This document shows, one piece after another, positions 10,158-20,236 of a DNA stretch of 64,000 nucleotides. Under the pieces are notes generated by a model. That model saw only the letters and a program-made list of their open reading frames with translations, was not told the DNA's origin and searched no databases. The number at the start of each line of letters is the position of its first letter. Position 1 is the stretch's first letter. A program made the translations under genes and the position numbers. Source of the DNA: Neodontobutis hainanensis (Eukaryota > Chordata > Actinopteri > Gobiiformes > Odontobutidae); contig JALDNG010000090.1 in NCBI GenBank assembly GCA_024349245.1, forward strand, positions 840,501-904,500, given 5' to 3'.

Positions 10158-10520
10158 AATACTTTTTTGACATCTCAATCTCAATGACTAATCACTATAA
10201 ATTTGACCTAAAATAATAGTCTTACACAAGTTAATGTGTAGATGACTTAAGTAGACATAAGGCCCCTGACTCACCTCATTCAACGGCTGTTGCTGATCTC
10301 CAGACGTTAGAGAAGCGCTTGACGAGAAACGCGGGCCTCTGGGCTCCACACATTCTCAAACTGTTTGGAGCAGTGAAACTCTGAAAAGTGCTCAACTAGT
10401 GCAAATCTTAGCAGAATGACTACTGCTCTTGTTGTGCACCAAGGTTTGTCTCTGACACAGGACACTCCTAATCTCTCTGAGGAGCAGATGCGAGGAGACA
10501 CACCTCCTTTGAGGAATCCA
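10158..10520. other. Linker before tRNA-Ala, unit 4
   Basis: As in the other units; no gene. Confidence 0.6.
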
Positions 10521-10593
10521 GGGGAATTAGCTCAAATGGTAGAGCGCTCGCTTAGCATGCGAGAGGTAGCGGGATCGATGCCCGCATTCTCCA
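10521..10593 (+). tRNA. tRNA-Ala-AGC: tRNA-Ala(AGC), copy 4
   Basis: Identical to the other copies. The 3' flank GCTGTCTTCTAATT has no TTTT; TCTTTTTCATG follows 78 bases later. Confidence 0.96.
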
Positions 10594-11194
10594 GCTGTCT
10601 TCTAATTCTGTCCTCAGCCTGTGGTTTCAATGTAACCCCACACGAAATGTACATCAGACCATTACATGTCTTTTTCATGTGACTGTTCTCAATCATTCAG
10701 GTCATCATGAAGAAAAAGTCAAAGCAAAAGCATCTGTACTCATTTGGACCATAATACATTAGTTAAAAAATTACTACAAAGTTACATGTTAATAAAGCAG
10801 TATTATATAGTTTATTACGATACTGTACAAAAAAATGTAATTATCCCTTTTGTGTTATACCAGACTTTGTTGTAGTGTGTAGAGTTAATTAAACAAGCAG
10901 CAACACTATTAAAAATGGCCATTTTTAACTTTTATCAATGACAAAGCTTAATGTCATTCTGACTTTAAATGTTTGCTTGTTTGTTGTGTTTTTTATTTAT
11001 TTTATTTTTTTTGAGCTAACCGTATCTTTTTCTATAATTTTAAAATGTATAGCGTTTTAGCTAGAACATATTTTATGTAAATATTTATAAAAAACATATT
11101 TTCAAGTGTTCAGACGTAAATGTTACCAAGTTAGGATATAAAAGCAACTATAAAGTGCTCTCTAAATGCTAGAAAAACTAAACAAAATCTTGTT
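10594..11194. other. Spacer between tRNA and U6, unit 4
   Basis: Lacks the 11-base insertion of units 2 and 3, so it groups with units 1 and 5. No gene seen. Confidence 0.6.
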
Positions 11195-11245
11195 AAAAAA
11201 TGAGGAACGCTTCACGAATTTGCGTGTCATCCTTGCGCAGGGGCC

Positions 11246-11286
<41 letters not shown>

Positions 11287-11301
11287 TTAGCGAACTAACA
11301 C
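11195..11301 (-). ncRNA. U6: U6 snRNA variant, copy 4
   Basis: Identical to copy 3 over the transcript, including the perfect 7-bp 5' hairpin and the TCATTTTTT tail. Confidence 0.92.
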
Positions 11302-11325
11302 AACAGATACATGACTCTGTCTCAG

Positions 11326-11394
11326 ATATATACGCCTCTGCTGGCAGTGCTTCCTCAGACATGGTGTAGGAGTCACAGGTGCATCATGGATAAT
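11326..11394 (-). promoter_or_regulatory. U6 promoter, unit 4
   Basis: TATATAT at 11326-11332 and PSE-like CACCATGTCTGAGGA at 11352-11366, with the same spacing as in the other units. Confidence 0.75.
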
Positions 11395-11462
11395 CTGCTC
11401 GGGTCTGGGCTTAATGAGCTCTGACCGAAGCGTATTCACTTCTGTTTTTATCTGACACTGGT

Positions 11463-12673
11463 GTAGTGTGAGGGATTATCAGACTGAAATAGTCTGAGGG
11501 ATTATCTGACTGATTTAGTGTGAGATATTGTTTGACACAATTAGTGTGAGGGATTGTCTAACTGATTTAGTGTGAGGGATTGTCTAACTGATTTAGTGTG
11601 AGGGATTGTCTAACTGATCTAGTGTGAGGGATTAGCTGACTGATTTAGTGTGAGGGATTAACTGACTGATTAAGTATGAGGGATTATCTGACTGAATTTG
11701 TGTGAGGGATTATCTGATTAAATTAGTGTGAGGGATTATCTGATTAAATTAGTGTGAGGGATTATCTGATTAAATTAGTGTGAGGGATTATCTGACTGAA
11801 TTAGTGTGAGAGATTAGCTGACTGATTTAGTGTGAGGGATTAACTGACTGATTAAGTATGAGGGATTATCTGACTGAATTAGTGTGAGGGATTATCTGAC
11901 ACAATTAAAGTGAGGGATTATCAGACTGTGTGAGGGATTTTCAGACTGATTTAGTGTGAGAGATTATCTGACTGAATTAGTTTGAGGGATTATGTGAGTG
12001 AATTAGTGTGAGGTATTATCTGACACAATTAAAGTGAGGGATTATCAGACTGTGTGAGGGATTTTCAGACTGATTTAGTGTGAGGGATTATCTGACTGAT
12101 TTAGTGTGAGGGATTATCAGACTGTGTGAGGGATTTTCAGACTGATTTAGTGTGAGGGATTATCTGACTGAATTAGTGTGAAGGATTTTCTGACACAATT
12201 AGTGTAAGGGATTATCTGACTAAATTAGTGTGAGGGATTATCAGACTGTGTGAGGGATTTTCAGACTGATTTAGTCTGAGGGATTATCAGACTGTGTGAG
12301 GGATTCCCAGACTGATTTAGTCTGAGGGATTATCTGACTGATTTAGTTTGAGGGAGTATGTGACTGATTAAGTGTGAGGGATTATCAGACTGAAATAGTC
12401 TGAGGGATTATCTGACTGATTTAGTGTGAGATATTGTTTGACACAATTAGTGTGAGGGATTATCTGACTGATTTAGTGTGAGGGATTATCTGACTGATTT
12501 AGTGTGAGGGATTATCTGACTGATTTAGTGTGAGGGATTATCTGACTGATTTAGTGTGAGGGATTATCTGACTGATTTAGTGTGAGGGATTATCTGACTG
12601 ATTTAGTTTGAGGGAGTATGTGACTGATTAAGTGTGAGGGATTATCAGACTGTATGAGGGATTATCAGACTGA
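11463..12673. repeat. Expanded minisatellite block E
   Basis: About 1.2 kb, more than twice blocks B-D. It adds unit types not seen in B-D (GATATTGTTTGACACAATTAG, GATTGTCTAACTGAT, GATTAGCTGACTGAT, GATTATCTGATTAAAT). It also has a run of six nearly identical GTGAGGGATTATCTGACTGA-TTTAGT units at about 12455-12610, which looks like recent unequal exchange. It accounts for the long 2517-base spacing between tRNA copies 4 and 5. Confidence 0.9.
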
Positions 12674-13037
12674 TAATACTTTTTTGACATCTCAATCTCA
12701 ATGACTAATCACTATAAATTTGACCTAAAATAATAGTCTTACACAAGTTAATGTGTAGATGACTTAAGTAGACATAAGGCCCCTGACTCACCTCATTCAA
12801 CGGCTGTTGCTGATCTCCAGACGTTAGAGAAGTGCTTGACGAGAAACGCGGGCCTCTGGGCTCCACACATTCTCAAACTGTTTGGAGCAGTGAAACTCTG
12901 AAAAGTGCTCAACTAGTGCAAATCTTAGCAGAATGACTACTGCTCTTGTTGTGCACCAAGGTTTGTCTCTGACACAGGACACTCCTAATCTCTCTGAGGA
13001 GCAGATGCGAGGAGACACACCTCCTTTGTGGAATCCA
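12674..13037. other. Linker before tRNA-Ala, unit 5
   Basis: As in the other units, with CCTTTGTGGAATCCA directly before the tRNA in place of CCTTTGAGGAATCCA. Confidence 0.6.
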
Positions 13038-13110
13038 GGGGAATTAGCTCAAATGGTAGAGCGCTCGCTTAGCATGCGAGAGGTAGCGGGATCGATGCCC
13101 GCATTCTCCA
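13038..13110 (+). tRNA. tRNA-Ala-AGC: tRNA-Ala(AGC), copy 5, with TTTT terminator
   Basis: The tRNA is identical to the other copies. The 3' flank is GCTGTTTTCTAATT: one C-to-T change relative to the others creates TTTT at 13115-13118, four bases past the tRNA end. This is the only copy with a canonical close Pol III terminator. Confidence 0.96.
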
Positions 13111-13114
13111 GCTG

Positions 13115-13118
13115 TTTT
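13115..13118 (+). terminator. Pol III TTTT terminator of tRNA copy 5
   Basis: The run TTTT begins five bases after the discriminator base. The equivalent in copies 1-4 is TCTT. Confidence 0.75.
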
Positions 13119-13711
13119 CTAATTCTGTCCTCAGCCTGTGGTTTCAATGTAACCCCACACGAAATGTACATCAGACCATTACATGTCTTTTTCATGTGAC
13201 TGTTCTCAATCATTCAGGTCATCATGAAGAAAAAGTCAAAGCAAAAGCATCTGTACTCATTTGGACCATAATACATTAGTTAAAAAATGACTACAAAGTT
13301 ACATGTTAATAAAGCAGTATTATATAGTTTATTACGATACTGTACAAAAAAATGTAATTATCCCTTTTCTGTTATACCAGACTTTGTTGTAGTGTGTAGA
13401 GTTAATTAAACAAGCAGCAACACTATTAAAAATGGCCATTTTTAACTTTTATCAATGACAAAGCTTAATGTCATTCTGACTTTAAATGTTTGCTTGTTTG
13501 TTGTGTTTTTTATTTATTTTATTTTTTTTGAGCTAACCATATCTTTTTCTATAATTTTAAAATGTATAGCGTTTTAGCTAGAACATATTTTATGTAAATA
13601 TTTATAAAAAACATATTTTCAAGTGTTCAGACGTAAATGTTACCAAGTTAGGATATAAAAGCAACTATAAAGTGCTCTCTAAATGCTAGAAAAACTAAAC
13701 AAAATCTTGTT
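13119..13711. other. Spacer between tRNA and U6, unit 5
   Basis: Like unit 4, with small substitutions (AAAAAATGACTAC, CCCTTTTCTGTTA). No gene seen. Confidence 0.6.
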
Positions 13712-13762
13712 AAAAAATGAGGAACGCTTCACGAATTTGCGTGTCATCCTTGCGCAGGGGCC

Positions 13763-13803
<41 letters not shown>

Positions 13804-13818
13804 TTAGCGAACTAACAC
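13712..13818 (-). ncRNA. U6: U6 snRNA variant, copy 5
   Basis: Identical to copies 3 and 4 over the transcript, with the same rewritten 5' hairpin and T6 terminator. Confidence 0.92.
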
Positions 13819-13842
13819 AACAGATACATGACTCTGTCTCAG

Positions 13843-13911
13843 ATATATACGCCTCTGCTGGCAGTGCTTCCTCAGACATGGTGTAGGAGTCACAGGTGCA
13901 TCATGGATAAT
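13843..13911 (-). promoter_or_regulatory. U6 promoter, unit 5
   Basis: TATATAT at 13843-13849 and PSE-like CACCATGTCTGAGGA at 13869-13883 relative to +1 at 13818. Confidence 0.75.
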
Positions 13912-13980
13912 CTGCTCGGGTCTGGGCTTAATGAGCTCTGACCGAAGCGTATTCACTTCTGTTTTTATCTGACACTGGTG

Positions 13981-14753
13981 TAGTGTGAGGGATTATCAGA
14001 CTGAAATAGTCTGAGGGATTATCTGACTGATTTAGTGTGAGATATTGTTTGACACAATTAGTGTGAGGGATTGTCTAACTGATTTAGTGTGAGGGATTGT
14101 CTAACTGATTTAGTGTGAGGGATTGTCTAACTGATTTAGTGTGAGGGATTGTCTAACTGATCTAGTGTGAGGGATTAGCTGACTGATTTAGTGTGAGGGA
14201 TTAACTGACTGATTAAGTATGAGGGATTATCTGACTGATTTAGTGTGAGATATTGTTTGACACAATTAGTGTGAGGGATTGTCTAACTGATTTAGTGTGA
14301 GGGATTGTCTAACTGATTTAGTGTGAGGGATTGTCTAACTGATTTAGTGTGAGGGATTGTCTAACTGATCTAGTGTGAGGGATTAGCTGACTGATTTAGT
14401 GTAAGGGATTACCTGACTGATTAAGTATGAGGGATTATCTGACTGAATTTGTGTGAGGGATTATCTGATTAAATTAGTGTGAGGGATTATCTGATTAAAT
14501 TAGTGTGAGGGATTATCTGACTGATTAAGTATGAGGGATTATCTGACTGAATTAGTGTGAGAGATTAGCTGACTGATTTAGTGTGAGGGATTAACTGACT
14601 GATTAAGTATGAGGGATTATCTGACTGAATTAGTGTGAGGGATTATCAGACTGTGTGAGGGATTATCTGATTGAATTAGTGTGAGGGATTTTCAGACTGA
14701 ATTGGTTTGAGGGATTATCTGACAAAACTAGTGTGAGGGATTATCAGACTGAT
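13981..14753. repeat. Minisatellite block F
   Basis: About 770 bases, rich in the GATTGTCTAACTGAT unit types that appear in block E. It contains an internal duplication of a roughly 190-base run (GATATTGTTTGACACAATTAG through GATTAACTGACTGATTAAG, at about 14041 and 14245). It shares composition with E and not with B-D. Confidence 0.9.
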
Positions 14754-15020
14754 AATACTTTATTGACATTTCAATCTTAATGACTAATCACTATATATTT
14801 GATTTACCCAAGTTAATGTGTAGATGACCTAAGTATGACTTACCTCATGTTGCTGATCTCCAGGCATTGGAGAAGTGTGGGCCTTTGGCTTCTACAGATT
14901 CTTACACTGTTTGGGTAAACACATGTGTTAGCAAACTAACACAACTAATTTTTTGACACTGTCTCAGATATATATGATTCTGCAGGTAGTACTTCCTCAG
15001 TCATGGTGTAGGAGTCAATG
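14754..15020. repeat. Relic right-end unit lacking tRNA and U6 body
   Basis: Diverged copy of the unit linker (GATAATACTTTATTGACATTTCAATC, then GTTGCTGATCTCCAGGCATTGGAGAAG). After CACTGTTTGGGTAAACACAT it jumps straight to GTGTTAGCAAACTAACAC, the U6 5' hairpin, followed by the old TATA box (GATATATATG) and PSE (CTTCCTCAGTCATGGTG). The tRNA, spacer and U6 body are gone. Its greater divergence suggests an old array edge that escaped homogenisation. Confidence 0.75.
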
Positions 15021-16012
15021 GTCCTTGAGCTCTTTTACTGTAATTTTGACAAATCCCAGCATGTGTGCAGTGCTTTATGTGTGAAATACATAATATGGAT
15101 TTTAAGTGTGAGGGATCCACTACATGATGTAACAGAGCAAAGAAGGGCAGTTTACTGATGGCTTACAATGTCAAATTAAAAAATTTGCTTTTATCACACT
15201 TTTTACTGTGATCCATCTTCATTGTTAGCTTTCTAAAAATTAACTCTGCTGCACTTCATTGATGACGTTTGCTGCCTCGCATGAATTTCTGTGATCTGTA
15301 ATGTAAAACCCATGTTCTAAATATGTGGTTTTAGTTTAAAGACTGTATGGATTTTCTCCAAATTGCTAAATGTAATTCCATTGAATGTGAATCTTTTAGG
15401 TCAACATTGCTCGACCAAAACCACCGTTCCCTTCCCTCCGTCCTCCTCCCTCCTCCCAAACCCCTCCTACTCTCTTTACACAGCCTTCCAATGCATCAGA
15501 AAAATTATAGCAGATTGATTTTGTAGGGGCCGCAGTGGAGTAAAGTTCAACCTGACAAGTGTGTGTGCGATTGCTTGCGCGTGTGTGTGTACGCGTGTGG
15601 GTGGGTGTGTTTGTGTGTGGGTGCGCGTGGGTGCAGAGTGTCCAGCCGGCCAATGAGCTAGGGCCTGCAGCAAAAGTGCTGATGCAACTTCTTGGCTATA
15701 TGGGATTGTCTCATCCCATCAAGTGACGTTATGGATTGAGTATTGACGTGCACCTGCCTGCCAGCCGCTACAGCCCATCACACCTCTCTCCGGTCAGCTT
15801 ACTCCAACTATGTCTTTTGCCTATTTTTAAAAAAACTAATTTAACATCCATAGGAGAAGGGTGTGCAGACTTTTAAGTACATAATGTCTGAAGGGGACGC
15901 CTCTTGTGGAGAACGAGACAAAGGTCTTTTGAATAATGCAACCATTAGCCAATTAGAGCCGGTACTCTAGGCGCTTCTCCTGAGAAAGTCAGATGTTTTA
16001 TTTATTCTACAG
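15021..16012. other. Non-coding stretch with GT-rich tract and a short ORF
   Basis: 15559-15635 is a GT/GC-rich alternating purine-pyrimidine tract (Z-DNA-prone), followed by GC-richer single-copy DNA. An ATG at about 15884 opens a 28-codon frame (MSEGDASCGERDKG...) ending in TAG at about 15968. This is too short to call; it could be a first-exon piece or chance. Minus-strand frames at 15396-15673 are products of the GT-rich composition. Confidence 0.3.
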
Positions 16013-16064
16013 GTTTTATAGGACACACACACCATTCAAAACACAGTATGCTGGTCAGAGCCAG
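16013..16064 (+). CDS. Candidate 52-base internal or 5' exon, unrecognised
   Basis: Bounded by a good acceptor (TTTTATTTATTCTACAG) and a near-perfect donor (CAG|GTAAGG). Two of three frames are open. One contains ATGCTGGTCAGAGCCAG, which could be a short first coding segment (MLVRA, phase 2). It might equally be an untranslated exon. The only evidence is the pair of splice signals. Confidence 0.2.
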
Positions 16065-17617
16065 GTAAGGAGAGGGTTTTGATTAAGATCAACAGTAGAT
16101 AGTGTACACAATGGCCAATTTATGCACAGCTGGGTCTGGTTTAGTATACGTTACATTGTATGTTTTGGAGAAGCTGTGTCAATGTTCTTCACTCATGTGG
16201 AGTAATGTCAGCAGAACAACAAATGAAACCCTGTTGAAATCACTCCAACTACATTTAACAGCTTATTACTCTGACATCTAAATCTGTGCAAAATATGTAA
16301 TATAAAGTTAAAGAAATTCATTGATATGATATAATATCTTAATTAGACATGACATAAAACATCAGTGACAAACAACTTAACTAGGCACTATTGTATTAAA
16401 CTTAATTCAAATGAAATAGGCATGAGCATTTTATAATAAAGCATATGGTTGTGTCAAGCATCAAAAGGCAATCAAAGGTGAGGCATTATGCATCTGGACA
16501 TACAGTAGTTTTGAAATTACTACTGTCTTAATCTTTCATTAGTCCCAACTTACTTCTAACTTGGTTTGAAAAGAATATTATCTGTCTCTAAAGGCCTGGC
16601 TCATAGTACAGAATTTAAACAAATTTCTTTTAATGTGGTGACATCGCATTGTTTTCATTGTCAATGCCCAAACTAACAAAATAAATAAAAGATTCCAATG
16701 GCTCTTGCCAATGTTCATGACTGACATGTTCAGGGAAAAAAAGAAAATACACTTATGAAGCTCAGGTGCTTTTAGTAAATCCCTGGAAGTATTGCATTTT
16801 CGATATCCAGCATCCGAGATGTCTTGTCTTACTGATGCTTAAATATTTAATATGTGACAAAACGTCCAATTCATTCTGCTTAGGTTGTAGTCCAGCAGAG
16901 TTTCGTGGTGGATAAAGCCAGCTCTACACAGACCACATCTGAGTGAGATGCTGACTATGTCTTCAATTAGAAGTAAAAGGCTAATTATTAGCTGTTCTAT
17001 AAATAGATTGGCCATGAGTAATGAGGGAAGTGGTTGTTGCGGACGTTGGAAGGAGATGGCTTTAGGCCTTTGGCATTAATCTGGATTGACCTAAAGGGAC
17101 TGGGTGATCAAGTGCTGGGCTCTGCCCCTAAGGACTCTGGATAAATGGAAGCACACACACTAGGATGAGGAGAAGGGGAGTTCTTGTTTGATTTATAGTG
17201 CAACAGTCAGGACTTTATTTGGAAAGTCAAGTGTAGAAGTAGAAAACATAGTTAAATATACTTTTTTGTACTAATCCTTCTCTGCATAAGCAACCTACTT
17301 TCATTTCAAGATTTAACTAATCCATGTGTTGTGTGACAAATTGTCACTGGCCCATCCAGTCCTTCAGTGCTATGTGATGCACTGTATTTCCTTAGACCTA
17401 GTCAGTACCCACCTATGTGGCTACTAAATATAAAGTCAGGCCCAGCTTCAAACATATAGGTTATTTTTATAATAGACAGCTGAAGTTTGTGTATAGAATA
17501 GAAAATATAAATTTGAATTTTGCACAATAAACACAAGCTTACATCTCTGGCCAACATAGTAACAACATCAGACGGACCCTCCCTTTCAATGTCATGGCCA
17601 CAAAGGTATACATCTTA
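16065..17617. other. Non-coding; possible conserved element at 16880-17120
   Basis: No gene or repeat recognised. The 16880-17120 part is repeat-free and less AT-rich, with a CTAATTATTAGCTG homeodomain-like palindrome and CATTAATCTGGATTGACC. It is a candidate conserved non-coding element, unverified. Confidence 0.3.
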
Positions 17618-17815
17618 TTTTTTATATAGCGCTTTTCCACCTACTGTAGTAGGCACTCAAAGCACTTTACATACATTAAGCGCTTTACCAGTGTTACAGC
17701 TGGAACATCACTGGAGGCAAGGTGTGTTAAGTGTCTTGTCCAAGGACACAACGACAGTATGTGGGAGAGAGCAGGATGTTATGATGTTTTGGGATCTTTC
17801 GAGCGTGGATTGAGC
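17618..17815 (-). repeat. tRNA-derived SINE fragment
   Basis: Reverse-strand member of the family whose better copies are at 20022 and 58852. It has TATATAGCGCTTTTCCACCT, GGCACTCAAAGCACTTTAC and then TTAAGTGTCTTGTCCAAGGACACAACGACAGTATG. The tRNA-like head is degraded or missing on the right. Confidence 0.7.
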
Positions 17816-17820
17816 GGGGA

Positions 17821-18215
17821 TATAGCACCTTACACCAACCACAGATTGACCAAGGTGCTGTACAACATTAACAATAAATAAACATAATTACAAAAAGGTT
17901 TAAAAACACATTACCACAATAAAAACAGAGCAATGTCACAGAGCCACTTAGTGCCAAAAAACATTTTGAATAAGTGGGTCTTCAGTTAAGCTTTAAACAG
18001 AGGCAGGTCAGTGATAGAACGTAACTCACTGGGAAGAGAGTTCCAGAGTTTAGGACCGACCACTGCAAAAGAACGATCGCCCACTGTTTGAACCGGGACA
18101 GGGAGACCTACAGCAGATGTTGCCCAGCAGAAAATAGAGCTCTGCTGTGTTGGTGAGGGGTCAGAATCTCACACAAATTAGAAGGTGCAAGGCCACTTAT
18201 TACATTAAAAACCTG
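17821..18215. repeat. Teleost interspersed repeat, class uncertain
   Basis: Contains text I know from many fish genomes: ACATTTTGAATAAGTGGGTCTTCAG, then GGGAAGAGAGTTCCAGAGTTTAGG and CGATCGCCCACTGTTTGAACC. It probably derives from a non-LTR element or its untranslated region; family not assigned. No coding capacity left. Confidence 0.5.
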
Positions 18216-19216
18216 TCAAAAAGATTCCCAAACAAATTCATGAGTAATAATATATAGTAATAATAATATGTTGAAGCTTAAATAAATTTGCACTGCAGAT
18301 GATGTGACTGGATGAATCCGATTCTGGGTCGGTCCAGTCATCATCAGAAAAGTCCTTGTGTAATTCACATCTTCCTGTCGCTTCACGACGAGTATAACCC
18401 AAGGTGACTTTGATGGGCACTTGTCAAATTGAGAGAATGACTCTTTCTGACCATCAGTCACTTCTATAAACAGAGACATGACATTGGCTGTGGACAAATA
18501 TCTGAGAATGTCTGAGTGGGTCTGTCACACTGAGCTATTTCTGCTCACACAGTGTTTAGATGCACTTCGACCTCCAGGACATGAAACAAAAGGAAAGACA
18601 CTAAATTAGATTGTATTATTTTTAATAGTTTTATTGTATTGATCTGACACACTGTAAGTAAACTAGTGAACTTCCACTGTCTCAAATAGGGTTAGGAATT
18701 ACAAGGCATTTCACCATTTTGTGTGATTTTAGATACACTGTCCCTGATATCATAAGAATTTAGGCAAAAGATAGCCATAGATTTACAAAAGGTACATTCA
18801 TTGCATATTGTTGTCATTTTACAGTAATTTGTCTGAAATTAACCAATGTCTATCACATGGTTTTAGTTTTTGCTTAGTCCCACTTTTGCATTCCTACATG
18901 TCTATTTCCTCTACACTCCTCTTCCAGTGGATAATGGGCTTAGATTTGAAAGTGACTGTCCTTAGAAAAAACAGCCTTGCAACTTTTTTGCAACAACATC
19001 CAGAAACTTCTAACTAAAATGCACTCTAAATGCACTCACGTCCTAAAATACAAGAATACGCACAAAGAATGCAAAAGTTAGGCATTTTGAAAAAAAAAAA
19101 GTCATATTAGTGTGGATTTACAGTGTTAATAATATTGAAAATGACATTCAATCAGGGAGATCATCCATTAATTCCTAGAGCTACTGTTGCAACACATGGT
19201 ATTAATACTTCATGTA
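18216..19216. other. Non-coding stretch, nothing recognised
   Basis: AT-rich single-copy DNA. Frames of 60-93 codons at 18216-18497 and 18808-19017 have no conserved look. Confidence 0.4.
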
Positions 19217-19456
19217 AATGCTAAATGTATTTATATAGCTTTTGTTTACCCTTCTCGGGCACTCAAAACACTTTACATCGTGCTTCTACTCACCTGAGAG
19301 GGGGCCTGCCATACACACGACGCTCATGGCCTTCTTTGACCACACCAAATTCATCTCTACAATCCCACACATTCATGTGGGTGGGTGAAGTGTCTTGCCC
19401 AAGGACACAAAGACAGTATGAACTGGAGAGAGTGGGAATCGGACCGCCAGGACAAC
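19217..19456 (-). repeat. tRNA-derived SINE, degraded
   Basis: TTATATAGCTTTTGTTTACCCTTCTCGGGCACTCAAAACACTTTACATC, ending AAGTGTCTTGCCCAAGGACACAAAGACAGTATG and a GGGAATCGGACC box-B remnant (reverse complement). Same family as 58852-59200. Confidence 0.75.
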
Positions 19457-20021
19457 TTCCCTACCACGCCATCCTCATGTACATGGTAAACAAACAGTTT
19501 ACAACAGTCAAAAACGAGTCTTTGGTTATCAACTAAACCGTTTTTGTGGAAATGGCCTCTAAATATCCAGTGACTAGAGCTGCACATTTGAAACCATGTG
19601 CAGCCACAGGCAACCCAACACATTCTCAGGTTTTACTTGGGGGGAACAGCATTAAAAGGACATGACTTCTTCCTCAACCCTTTGCAGAATCATCTCAGTG
19701 TTAAAATATAAATGAGTTTAGTCATTTGATTAGAGCTAGAACCACTCTACGATGCACCAAGTAGGTCAGGTCTTACCACAAAAGTGCTGTCCTCCAATAA
19801 TAAATGTGATCAAGTTACTTAAATCTTAGCAGAGAACAGTGACTCTTTAAAGTTTGATTTCAGTTGTGTAATGTTGTAATAGAGTAATCAAAACATAAAT
19901 TTGTTAAATTTGTCTTGACATATTCACAAAAGCATTATTTTAAGATTAGAGACTGAAAGGAATTCATCCTCTCATAGATTGACTAATTCACTAATGTAAA
20001 TATTTATACCTATATAAGAAA
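19457..20021. other. Non-coding stretch, nothing recognised
   Basis: AT-rich, no gene, no repeat assigned. Confidence 0.4.
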
Positions 20022-20236
20022 TTGCAGTAACTCAGTGGGTAGAGCAGTCATCTTTCAACTGGAAGGTAGGTGGTTCGATTCCCGCTCTCCCCACAGTTCA
20101 TACTGTTGTTGTGTCCTTGGGCAAGACACTTAACCCACCTTGCCTCCAGTGGTGTTCCAGCTGTAACACTGGTAATTATAGTAAAACAATGTAAGTTGCT
20201 TTGGATAAAAGCGTCAGCTAAATGAATAAAAAAAAT
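20022..20236 (+). repeat. Nearly complete tRNA-derived SINE
   Basis: The head has a box-A-like AACTCAGTGGGTAGAGC and box B GGTTCGATTCC, followed by the body GTGTCCTTGGGCAAGACACTTAACCCACCTTGCCTCCAG. The tail is the common fish GCTTTGGATAAAAGCGTCAGCTAAATGA, then A-rich. The head probably carries a Pol III internal promoter. It is the best copy on this strand. Confidence 0.85.

Larger units (their letters stand above)
3841..15020. repeat. Tandem array of tRNA-Ala / U6 snRNA / minisatellite units
   Basis: The tRNA starts at 5031, 6853, 8687, 10521 and 13038 give unit lengths of 1822, 1834, 1834 and 2517 bases. Outside the minisatellite the units are almost identical (cores of about 1305-1319 bases). 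Units 2 and 3 share an 11-base insertion near 7070 and 8906 that units 1, 4 and 5 lack. The unit order is minisatellite, linker with the TGACATCTCAATCTC motif, tRNA-Ala (+), AT-rich spacer, U6 (-), U6 promoter. Length differences come almost wholly from the minisatellite. Five complete units are flanked by a left unit without U6 and a right relic without tRNA and U6 body. Near-identity implies recent amplification or gene conversion; assembly collapse or expansion here is possible. Confidence 0.95.

Noticed and set aside
4246..14753. CRISPR-like reading of the GAGGGATTATC repeats
   Set aside because: The intervening text is itself a variant of the same unit, not unique spacers.
15396..15673. 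Thr/His-rich minus-strand frames
   Set aside because: Explained by the GT-rich simple sequence at 15559-15635.
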